Source: Bigelowiella natans CCMP2755 (lineage: Eukaryota > Cercozoa > Chlorarachniophyceae). From it: 64,000 nt of DNA. The stretch covers positions 1 to 64,000 of the forward strand of contig ADNK01001014.1 in the NCBI GenBank assembly GCA_000320545.1. The letters run 5' to 3'. Below the pieces are notes generated by a model that was not told the origin of the DNA, searched no databases, and saw nothing but the letters and a program-made list of their open reading frames with translations. A program made the translations under genes and the position numbers. Of the stretch, positions 10,701 to 19,868 are shown in pieces; positions within the stretch are counted from its first letter, which is position 1, and the number at the start of each line of letters is the position of its first letter.

Positions 10701-11990
10701 GTGAGTCTGTGTGTTTGAGTTTTGCATCGCATGCAATCAACATTCTTGCAGTGTTTCTTTCCTTGCTGTTGCTTTTCGTCATCTCACGCTACCTTTCATT
10801 GCTCCAGTCATCATTATCATCATCATTATTACCATCATTATCAATATCATCATCACTATCATTGCCATCATCCTTTTCATTATCATCATCCACAGTTCAA
10901 ACTCTGCTGGCGGCAAGGACACTAATGAGTCCCTCCTCCCTTCTTCGTCAATGTCCCCTGTTCATTTTGCTGTAAGAGGGGGAAGCATCAACAGCGTCCT
11001 ACTGCTAGTAGAATACAGTACGTGCCAATTAGAGCTGCCCAGTGCGAGATAATGATGATGATGATGATAATGATGATGATGATGATGATGATACATCCCC
11101 CCCCCCCCCCTCCCCTTGCGTGTCCCTTTCTACTCCCTCTCTTTTCCAATATTTCACTTCCCTGATATTTTAAGAGGCCAATCTGGAAGATAGCGGCGAA
11201 ATTTTGGATGGCAATACACCGTTAGGTCGATACCCTATCAAGAGGCGAAGAACAGAGAGTTTGTGGGGAAGGGGAGGGGGGGGGGTGGGGGGAGGGAGAG
11301 AGAAATAAAGAGAAATAGGGGGAAATGAAATAATCCGATGACCATTCAACGAATACTTGCCTCATCCTTGTCTCTTCTTTCTCTTTAAAAGAGCATTATG
11401 AGCATGAGCGTTTGTGGATTTGTCTATATTGCTTGCAGGCTATGCTTCGAGAATCGGGAAAATGAAACTCGTAAAGGTGCTGCTGCAATGTAAGGCGGAT
11501 CCCAACGCTGCGACAAAAACCGCTCGCCACACTGGAATGAAACCCCTGCACTTCGCTGCCCTTGGCAACCATCCAGATGTGATGAGGCTTCTTATTGAGC
11601 ATGGTGAATGCTAGTACAGAAACAAAACCGTCTTTAACATAACCGCACTACGACGAATGTTGAGCCTACTATTGACTAAAAACGCTTACGTAAAGATCTC
11701 TGAAGTGAAAAATATTTTGCGCTTTTGAGCAAACTAATGGTTAGGTGCTGGAGTATCTCTAGTTTATAGCACAACCTCTTCCTACGCTATTTTGCCCCTG
11801 CCTCAATCTCTTCCTTCTCATTATCGAAACTTTTCCCGACCGTGTGGTTTTGCTACTCGTAGGTGCGGATAGAACCGCCAAGGATGGAAATGGTAAGCAT
11901 GCTGTGGACTTCGCGATCGAGAGTGGGAGCTATGAAGCAACAAAAATCCTTGACCCTTCGCAGGTGTACGCCTCCTCTTGTAATGAATGA
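8965..11990 (+). CDS. ankyrin-repeat protein
   Basis: Exons 9043-9117, 9346-9413, 9632-9684, 9956-10020, 10481-10551, 10896-11017, 11175-11225, 11439-11603 and 11863-11990 join with matching phases. With a tentative first exon 8965-9000 the product is 277 residues. About six ankyrin repeats are seen: NGETCLMVAVRQNRPNIIK, GKAGTTALHMSAMMGRVDAA with KLLIEAKAD, a degenerate one around MARLLLESKAD, MSPVHFAVRGGSINSVLLLV, MKPLHFAALGNHPDVMRLLI and GKHAVDFAIESGSYEATKIL. Helix-turn-helix spacing is preserved across exon borders, and most introns fall inside the repeat. Such proteins mediate protein binding; no other domain is visible. The 5' end is uncertain because the first intron would be only 42 nt with a weak donor. 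Introns carry CT, AT and ATG microsatellites. Confidence 0.85.
9795..9833. repeat. CT dinucleotide microsatellite in ankyrin-gene intron
   Basis: A CT run directly after a C-rich stretch, lying in the intron between exons 9632-9684 and 9956-10020. A second CT run is at about 10270-10330 and an AT run at about 10660-10695 in later introns of the same gene. Confidence 0.9.
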
Positions 11991-12700
11991 CTAACAGTTG
12001 CATCAAGCAAGTAAGGTGGCGCATTGCATACGGCTTGTTGACAGACTGCAAATGTAAGATGATGGTTTTATGTACTGCCTTAGCCGTGCTTGAAAGCAGC
12101 CCCGGCTAGTCGGCGTGATTGCGTTGATGTCGTTAGCAGACGTTAAGCGCGTGCGCACATGGACCACATGCTATAGCTAGCATGTCATAGTGTCGTACAC
12201 GATCGGCGAGCGCAGCATGCTAGCATGCGACAGCGCGGCACAGATTATAATCACATCACGTACATGTGTGCTAGTAGGTATTAACTGCACTAGTGCGTTT
12301 AGATGTAGTAGGTGCATGGCAAAAAATGGCAGATCAGTATATCGTTCATACATTATATGGTAGTATGTTAGATGTACTTAGTGATGTGACTGCGAGCGCT
12401 GCACAGCTATATGACAAGCTAGTGTGTAGGGCTAACAACATACAGTTTACTAGTGATAGAGCGTTTATCGTTTGCACACTTAAGATCATACGCTAGGGGA
12501 TGATAAGACTGCTAGCTAACTAGACTGCGTCACACGTACCACGCAAATTTTAATATTAAAAAAATGTTGCATATGCATATTAGAACGCTTTTACAATATT
12601 GTCTGTCTAGCTGGAAAAAAGAGCATGGAGTTCTGCTATCAATAGAATGTGCACGCAGACTACACACATCCATATGTATAGCACCGTGGCGAGAGCCAAC

Positions 12701-12740
<40 letters not shown>

Positions 12741-13159
12741 AATTTGCATGGTGCAACGCGCAGGCAGCACGTATATGATTGAATATGACATTGAATTGCT
12801 AGCTACCAGTTCCATTTTCAAGCAGGAGTTTGCGTTGAACTGTGTGCATTACGTCCCTACTCTTCGTATTCCTTTCTGGTTCGATTGTCACCAGTTGTAC
12901 GCCTAAGCAATCTCCTTCGCTTCAACCCTCTTCCCCTCGGCAGTATTCTCGTCCCTGTGTAAACACACGCACGCACACACACACACACACACACACACAT
13001 ACGTATGCCCTCACTCACTTAAAGACTAACTTATCTCTTCCTCCATGCATAAATAAATGGTACATGTTGCTTGCTTGAAGCCACAGCAGCAGCAGCAGCA
13101 GCAACAGCAGATAGAGGTGATAAGAAATCTCCTTCATCATCGTGTCTCTGCACATCTGG
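11991..13159. other. intergenic, palindrome-rich, with two CA microsatellites
   Basis: No supported gene. 12060-12500 is dense in gctagc, gcatgc and ctag motifs. CA runs lie at about 12711-12737 and 12973-13000, and a CAG run at about 13084-13110. The last lies in the 3' flank of the CHMP5 gene. Confidence 0.6.
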
Positions 13160-14179
13160 TTACCTTTCTTCGTCATTGTGCTTCACATCTTTGGCTGCAG
13201 AAGCTGCACTCACCAGAAAGTCAGGGACCTCTTCTTGCTGCTCCTCCTCCTCCTAAGACACAGTTGAGGTTCATCCAATGCTTCAGTTAGGAGAGGCTTA
13301 CCACGCACACGCACGCACACAGCAAAAACGTCTTCTGAGCTGATTTTCCAAAATGATTTTCGCCATTATTTTGTGCGGAATCGTAGTGCAACCACCATCC
13401 TCCTCCTCCTCCTCCTCCTCCTCCTCTCAAAGGGTTATTACTGCACACTCATATTACATATATTACTTCTTCAAACTCGTCCTCAAGAGTATCAAGCTCA
13501 TCCATGAGCTCATCATCGTCTAGTTCCTCGGGAACGCCATATGTTCTTCCCATGATCTCGTTGATTTCTTCCGTATCATCAAGAAGCTGGCAAAGGCAGG
13601 TGATGGGTGAAATCAAAACTCAACGATGAGAAACGACAGGAGAAATAGAAGGGGATTTTTGGTCAGTGAGAAGATGATGATAATGATGACGATAATAATT
13701 GATAAAGATGTTCAAAAGGATACCAGACCTCGTCCATATCGTCATGCAGGTCTTCTATTTCGTCGATGTTCGTGTCCTCCAGGCCAACCTACGCACACAG
13801 CGGAAAAAAAGAAGAGGATGATAATGGTGGTGATGATGAAAATATTCGACTTGTCCATTGCCAAAAAGCAGGCTACATGATACACGACATTTCATAAATT
13901 GCTCTCATATCAATATACGTCATTCGACTGCTACGTGTTCCTCCGTCTCTTATCGCTACCATACTACCTTCAATTCTGCTTTGGCGCTCTTCATCGCGCT
14001 GACCATTTCTTTCGTGTTTTTGATATTTTCTGTAGCAAACCGAGTCTGCTCCACGTTGAATTGCTGGTTCATGAGGTGGTCACGATTCTTCGCGTACATG
14101 TTACGCTGCCTTATCAGTTGCCGGGCTTTGTTCGACAGAGTTCTCCTGGTAGATTGTCACAGAGACGGTGGGTATTTGT

Positions 14180-14221
<42 letters not shown>

Positions 14222-14266
14222 GGGGAGAGGAGGGGGAGAGGAGAGAGAGGAGAACATATACAATTT

Positions 14267-14321
<55 letters not shown>

Positions 14322-14961
14322 TATATTTATGTATGTGTGTGTGTGTGTGTGTGTGTATACCTTGAGCTCGAGTTTGGCTTGGTTTTTTTAATTTTCAATT
14401 TTATAGCTCGAAGTTGCTGCATCATTCCAACACAAAGAAGTCAAAAGAAGAAAGGCTGAGGAATCATGGCTGCCCGTGGATCGGAAAAATGGAGCAACCG
14501 TAGCCATATTTTATCGCAACGCTGGAGCAAGGGCATCTTTTTCGTAAGAAAATGAAACAGAAGTAGAGTGGAGAGCACCTTTTCTATTTTGCTGATCTTC
14601 GTCTCAATCTCATCACCTCGTGTCTGAATAGTCAGTGTATGTGCTCTGCGTTATGGAATCCGCATCTCAATTACTTTCTGGGAGTCATGTCTAACCTCAA
14701 GACCCTTGGAGACGTCGCCAAGGTCAACCTTCGGGGTCTCTTCCTTCTTCTTTTTGCGCCCTGTATGAAGGAAGAAAAAGAAGCAGCAAACTTGAGTGAG
14801 CGATGAACAAGAGAGACAATGGGCGGAATTGATGCTGCTCAGATCAAGTTGTAACCAGATTTCATAATTTATCAACAGCTCGCTCTCTTTCCAACCCCGC
14901 TTGCTGCACTCCCCTCACCCCACCCCCGATTCTAGTGTTGAGCACCAAAAAATCGATGCAT
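13160..14961 (-). CDS. VPS60: CHMP5/Vps60 ESCRT-III protein
   Basis: Eight exons, 14946-14961, 14696-14760, 14579-14623, 14361-14416, 13968-14145, 13729-13788, 13467-13586 and 13160-13252, splice in frame to 210 residues, close to the usual 210-220. The start MHRFFGRKKKKEE is the typical basic N-terminus. RGDEIETKISKIEK, QLRAIKLKIKKTKPNSSS and NKARQLIRQRNMYAKNRDHL form the Snf7 helical core. NIDEIEDLHDDMDE and EINEIMGRTYGVPEELDDDE are the diagnostic CHMP5 acidic helices. ESCRT-III proteins polymerise on endosomal membranes; Vps60 binds Vta1/LIP5 and stimulates Vps4. The C-terminal exon begins with a poly-Glu run coded by a GAG repeat. Exon 1 is only 16 nt, but its splice sites and phase fit exactly. 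Intron 4 holds a compound GA/TA/GT microsatellite. Confidence 0.93.
14183..14356. repeat. compound microsatellite (GA)n-(TA)n-(GT)n
   Basis: Three adjacent dinucleotide tracts in the intron between CHMP5 exons 4 and 5: GA/GGA-rich at 14183-14250, TA at about 14270-14318, GT at about 14334-14356. They give long spurious reading frames with YIYIYI and RERERE. Confidence 0.95.
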
Positions 14962-15317
14962 CGGCTTCTGAGAAAATGAGTTTTCAGACCAATGATCGTC
15001 CATGCTGATGGACAGAATTACGAAATGTAAGCTAATTTGTTGGTACTCCTCGTCCAATAAGGAAAATAATGATCAAACGCAAAGCGTTTAAGAGGAGCTT
15101 CCATCACATCGTACAAGATGTTTTCCGAAAAAAAAACTAGTGCTATATTTGCACTCAAAAGGTTCTTGCGACAACTCAACATTGTTGTCGCATAAAAGTA
15201 TTTCTATACAAATCCCTAGATTTTTATCATGCGACTATATTATATCAAAGACGTAGTGCTGAAAATTGATGGAGCTTTCTTCTCTTTCATCCGAGCCGCC
15301 TTCTCCTAGCGTCCAAA

Positions 15318-15440
15318 GTGTCCCATGATCCTTTCAACCGCTCCAACGGAATCACTTTGTTCATTCATTCATCTGTCATCATTGTCTGTTTCAACGTATT
15401 GCCTTCATTCCATTCGCTCCAACTGCACAGATGCGAATGA
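15318..15440 (+). repeat. dispersed repeat, copy A
   Basis: This stretch begins with 18 bases that reappear exactly, inverted, at 46498-46515. Patchy similarity continues inward, including CCAACGGAATCAC versus CGTTGGAATCAC and a CTGCA-GA-CGA-TGAG block. No coding capacity or terminal repeats were recognised, so the element type is unknown. Confidence 0.6.
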
Positions 15441-15595
15441 GCACATTGCCGGCGTTAGGTTCTTTTGTCATTTCGAAGATCCAATCCAGCACGCTAGCAC
15501 GTGCGAATCAAATTTGAGTGCATCTGCTGCAGTGTTCCTGAGGACAAGAGGAGGTGCTCATCGCGAAAATGAAAAGTCGTGACTTGGACTTGTGA

Positions 15596-15782
15596 TGATG
15601 CAGTGGCCGTCGAATGAATGCATTCATCACTTGCCATGCTTGTGATCTTGCGGCGCAGCGGCCGCGTCGAATGAATGTGCACATCACTTGCTAGCTTGCC
15701 ATCTAGCCTGTCAAGCCATGCTGTGATGCAGAAGCAGTCGTCGAATGAATGTGCTGTGTGTTCATCCCTTGCCATGCTGTGA
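15596..15782 (+). repeat. imperfect tandem repeat, about three units
   Basis: Three units of about 55-80 bp share gtcgaatgaatg, then a variable segment, then catcacttgc or catcccttgc, and ccatgctgtgatg. The copies have diverged. The block is part of the palindrome-rich intergenic island. Confidence 0.65.
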
Positions 15783-16786
15783 TGAAAGCGGCGATCTGGA
15801 TCACGTGTGTCATCATGTGCTCTGTCGTAGTGTTGTGAGAGGCAGCCTAGCAGCCATGCTTCCATCCCAACAGCTGATGTTGGATGCACACTGCGTGGAC
15901 CATGTGCAATCTCTAGCGTGCTAGATCTAGTGCAATGTGAGCCAACGTCAGCCACTCAAAGCAAACATGCAAGCAGACAGCGGCGTGGGGATAGCTAGAT
16001 AGGCTGGTGGGCGTGGCGACGAGGGTGCCGAGACAAGTGATTGCATGTCATGTTTCGCTTCTAGCTGTGATGATCACGTCATGACTGTCATTGCTGTCCA
16101 CATCATGCATTTTCGCCGAATATTCTGTCGCATTTCACTGTCGAAGCTATGGACGTGGCTTTTACGACTACGATCGTTCGCATCGTTGGTGGTGGCGTCG
16201 TGTTCTCTCATCTTGAAGCCGCTCTCCCTTCTGCCCCCTTTTTTCGTGCACTCTACACGGCCAAACGATGGATGAAGGGGTTGGTCCCAGCGCTCCACAT
16301 GCAATATACCCCCTTCTTTGTTTATCATGCAAAAAGGCTTCCCTGAAAGAAGCGACGGGTATGATGCTGAAGACGAGGACGCTGTTGCACTTTTCTGTGG
16401 ACCTTGGTGGTAGTTTTCGCTTCCATGGCCGCTACCATCATCGTCATCAATAGCATTGATATTGTCGCCCTCATCTTCATTAATGGCATTGTCCGTTTTT
16501 CTCGCAAAAATGATCTTCCACTTCGCGCTTGGACATTCATCAGGCACGTTTTCCATTGCCAATACGCCACCACCACCACCACCACACTTGGCAGTAAGTC
16601 GAGTGTGAGGGTACCTGGATGCAGAAGCAGAACAGGAGAGATGAAATGGGAGAATTAGGAGCAATATTGCGGTACTGGAAACAAAGAAACATCGTGGAGA
16701 AAGAAACAGAAGAAAAAGAGAAGAGGCAAAAATAAGACTATCCTTTGTCCCCCCTTCTTCCGCATGTATCAATTAAGTTTGTTGAA

Positions 16787-17205
16787 TTACAAATGGCAAC
16801 GAGGGGCTACGCAATCATAGTACCATCGGTTTACGATGTGCTTCCATTCGCCGTCTCCACTGTCAACGAATGCCCACTCCGTTGCTTTTTGGTCGGAGCA
16901 TTCGCGAAGAGGCCCGAAACGCACGCAATGAGCACTTATGTGACGCTGCTTTTCTAAGGGCTGCTGCTAGCACATAAACACAGACATAAACACACACACA
17001 CACACACTCACTCACTCACCCGGGATGAATGTAAAAAAAACTGAAAATAAATACATTTAATTACACTTTTACTGTGTATTACACACAATCTCACCACACA
17101 CACAGCATTGCCTACATGCGACATCCACACGCACTCGTACACATGCATTAACATTCGCTGTTCTAATGATGTGAAATATTGGTGTTGTAGTGGCACAATT
17201 ATTTG

Positions 17206-17246
<41 letters not shown>

Positions 17247-17733
17247 CACAAAGCAGTAGCTCCGCATGATATTCAAGAGTAGCTGCCAAACAACCGAAGG
17301 GGCAACCTGCTGAGACATTATCTTCGCAGGTCCATCAATATGCAGCCCATACGGTTCCTTCTTGTCTTCCACCTTCTGCTTCTTGCCATCATTCTTCTTC
17401 TCTTTTCTCGTCATCGTTCCCCCATCCTCCCTTTGCACGTTATATGCGGTTCGAAGCTGCAAATAGCTTCTGTGACGTCGTCGGAAAGGCATCATCTGGG
17501 CGAACCTATTTGGAAGTTTTCCCTTGATACGCGCCATAAAATCACGCGCCTCACGGATACACGCCCCTCGTACACACGGAAGCCGAGCACTCCGGAGCAA
17601 GGCTGTCAGGAACTTTGCGTCGTTTTCAATGTCTAAGGGGAGGAGAGAGTTAACGTTGAGACGATAATAGAGGAAGCGATGAATGACCATTACATATTTT
17701 TTGGCTGTTGCTGCTGCTGCTGCTGCTGCTAAT

Positions 17734-17768
<35 letters not shown>

Positions 17769-18144
17769 TGTGGAGAATAATAAACTATACAACCACATGG
17801 AAATTTTAAACTTTCTTTCTTTCTTTCTTTCTTTCTCTTGGCCCACCCTCCATTTTTAGTCCCCTACCCCATCATCTTACTTCCTGCGCCTTCATCGCCG
17901 CCGTATGCTGGGAGGGGTCTCACTGTAGTTGCGTTGGGAAGCACAGATTTGAATAGCATAATCGATCGTGGCAGATGACCCAACCCAGATACGACAAATA
18001 CATGAAGATTCTTCAAACAATGCAGCGGTAAAGAGGATGACGATGATGACGAGGGGGGGGAGGAATCATGCCGAATCCTAGATGATATAGGAGTACGGGT
18101 GAGTGTATGCTGGTGCATTCCAATACATTATTTAAACACCTCGT

Positions 18145-18194
<50 letters not shown>

Positions 18195-19108
18195 GTGCAT
18201 CAACCGTAGCTTTCCATCGCCGTCATTGTCTTGCATAGGTGGCGCCATCGGCACGCAGCGACACAACCAGGCGTTCTCAACAGTGGTTCGCGAATTCGTT
18301 TCCATGTGAATCAACGATGCAGCGCGAGAGGGATCCAGACCAGCTTTTGCAAAACACAAAAGTAACCACATGTTGTTGTCGTTGTTGTTGCTGTTATTAT
18401 TGTTGTTGTTGTCGTCCTCAACATCCGCCATCATCTCCATAATTCGTGTCCACATTGTGTGCTAACATCCTTCCAACTATTATGCGGTACCCTGATCGAG
18501 TCGGAACCTGGCTCTTTTAGCCATTAATTTTGCTTCATCAAACGCTCCTGTAAATAGCAGCCTGGCTTGCTTTCCTTGCTGCATCAGTGACAGCAAAGCC
18601 TCGATGCCTTCACGATTGACGTCAAAAAGAAAAATATCATATTGTGATACGAAAGAAAAGGAAATGGAGACAGCAACGACCTGCATCTGCTCTCCTTTCA
18701 AGCCGCGATCCTGCATATATGCTGCATTAATCATAAGGACAACCCCCACACGCTCCTCCTTTCCCACTAGCGTACAAGTGCTCATATAGTACACACACTT
18801 TTAACAGACGTATATTTTCTGTGTAATACGTGTGAGTGTGTGCGCACGCGCGTGTGTGTCATTAAAATAATCACATATTCTTAGATATAGCTGAATATAT
18901 ATAGTGTAACTAGCAGATAATTAAAAAGGGAGATAATACACGTATATAAAGATGTATAGGTGTAGGAGTTCGTGCACAAGCAAGTAAGAGATGTTTAGAA
19001 CCCACCAGCCATTTGGAAGCCGGGTCGCTCACTCGGCTTTCCGCATCCAAGAACAACGATCAAGTACAGTGATAGATTTATACGAGCAGCTTCTTTTACA
19101 CTAATCAT
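16787..19108 (-). CDS. DUF218 (YdcF/SanA-like) family protein with C-terminal extension
   Basis: Exons 19006-19108, 18491-18607, 18205-18343, 17881-18077, 17250-17632 and 16787-16945 join in frame to 365 residues from MISVKEAARINL. The DUF218 fold is recognised from LYLIVVLGCGKPS (first strand), ARLLFTGAFDEAKLMAKRA (the usual SGG...EA..M segment), AGLDPSRAASLIHMETNSRT then TVENA (the GV...E..S.nT.EN signature) and VFVVSGLGHLPRSIMLF (the VTS..H..RS segment). Bacterial members are envelope proteins of poorly defined role. After the domain come about 170 residues not typical of it: a helical Arg-rich part (IREARDFMARIKGKLPNRF), a Lys-rich linker and a Trp/Cys-containing tail (VNRWYYDCVAPRCHL). 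A Ser-rich insertion sits at the exon 3/4 border. The last exon is the least certain part. Confidence 0.8.
17208..17243. repeat. TA microsatellite immediately after a 5' splice site
   Basis: The TA run begins 7 nt into the last intron of the DUF218 gene (sense strand). Further tracts lie in this gene: GT at 17734-17767, CTTT at 17813-17837 and CT at 18148-18188, all in introns. Confidence 0.9.
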
Positions 19109-19868
19109 AAAACATGCGTGCATCTAATTCGTGCATTCCACATCTTTTTGTGTGGTTTCGGGTGTGGCTTTACCTGCGACGGTCAGCGGTCGGTGATATT
19201 TCCTGCTGTGCCTTCCAAACGATGATGCAAAGGAGTATCATTTCCATACCAGTGCGGGTATTTTTGGTTCTCGGGAAGGGAGAAAAGGAGCTCTTACCCG
19301 CGTGTGTGCCGATCCTGAGTGGCCCATCTGTTTTCTTCTCGCGAATGTCGCTCAGACTTGCTGGAAGAGGCGTACGTTATAACATGCTGTTTGAGAAAAG
19401 GCACAAGCACATTGTCATATGCATCTCAGTCGAGATTCTACGAGGACGCACACCAGCAGCGGAGAGGTGAAATGAACGAATGCTCGTGCAGCGCAACGAT
19501 GCTCGTTTTGACCAAACGCGACTGGATCTGCTCGAAACTTGATTCACTGTGGAAATTTCTGGGCAATTCCCTGAACATGCACATGAGCCATTTCTCGCCT
19601 GCGACAGGCTCTTTGTATGTCTTCACAGCTCAATTCGCCGGCACTTCAAGACGTAGGTGCGCCTGCGGTTCCGAGGAGGAAAGAAAGAACCCGTTTGAAC
19701 ACAGGCGAATTTTGGGTGTTGAGGGCTTGGTGAGGTTGTCGCAGGTGGGAAATGATAACTGCTCGGCTGAAGGTCTTATCAGAAGCATGAGTCGTCGCAA
19801 GACCGAGGTGAGGAGAATTCACACAATCCAAAACGAACAGAGAGACGAGAATACAAGTAGACGAGATC
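19109..19868. promoter_or_regulatory. divergent intergenic region, DUF218 gene / Nup98-like gene
   Basis: The two flanking genes start at 19108 (-) and 19869 (+), so this 760 bp must hold both promoters and 5' UTRs. Open frames here have no recognisable content. No core promoter motif can be named with confidence. Confidence 0.4.

Larger units (their letters stand above)
14962..16786. other. intergenic region with diverged repeats
   Basis: No firm gene. It lies between the 5' end of CHMP5 (-) and the 3' end of the DUF218 gene (-). It includes two repeat blocks listed separately. A minus-strand open stretch at about 16330-16562 begins MENVPDECPSAKWKIIFARK and continues acidic, but it has no family resemblance and no convincing splice partner. 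It could be a 3' alternative exon of the DUF218 gene. Confidence 0.5.

Noticed and set aside
14499-14536. Alternative 38-nt CHMP5 exon 4
   Set aside because: It fits the phase but encodes a hydrophobic peptide unlike Snf7. The 56-nt exon at 14361-14416 matches the family much better.
14407-14543. Plus-strand exon-like stretch with good splice sites, overlapping the CHMP5 gene
   Set aside because: The minus strand over 14361-14416 supplies the missing Snf7 segment with exact phase and length, so this plus-strand frame is a coincidence with no family match.
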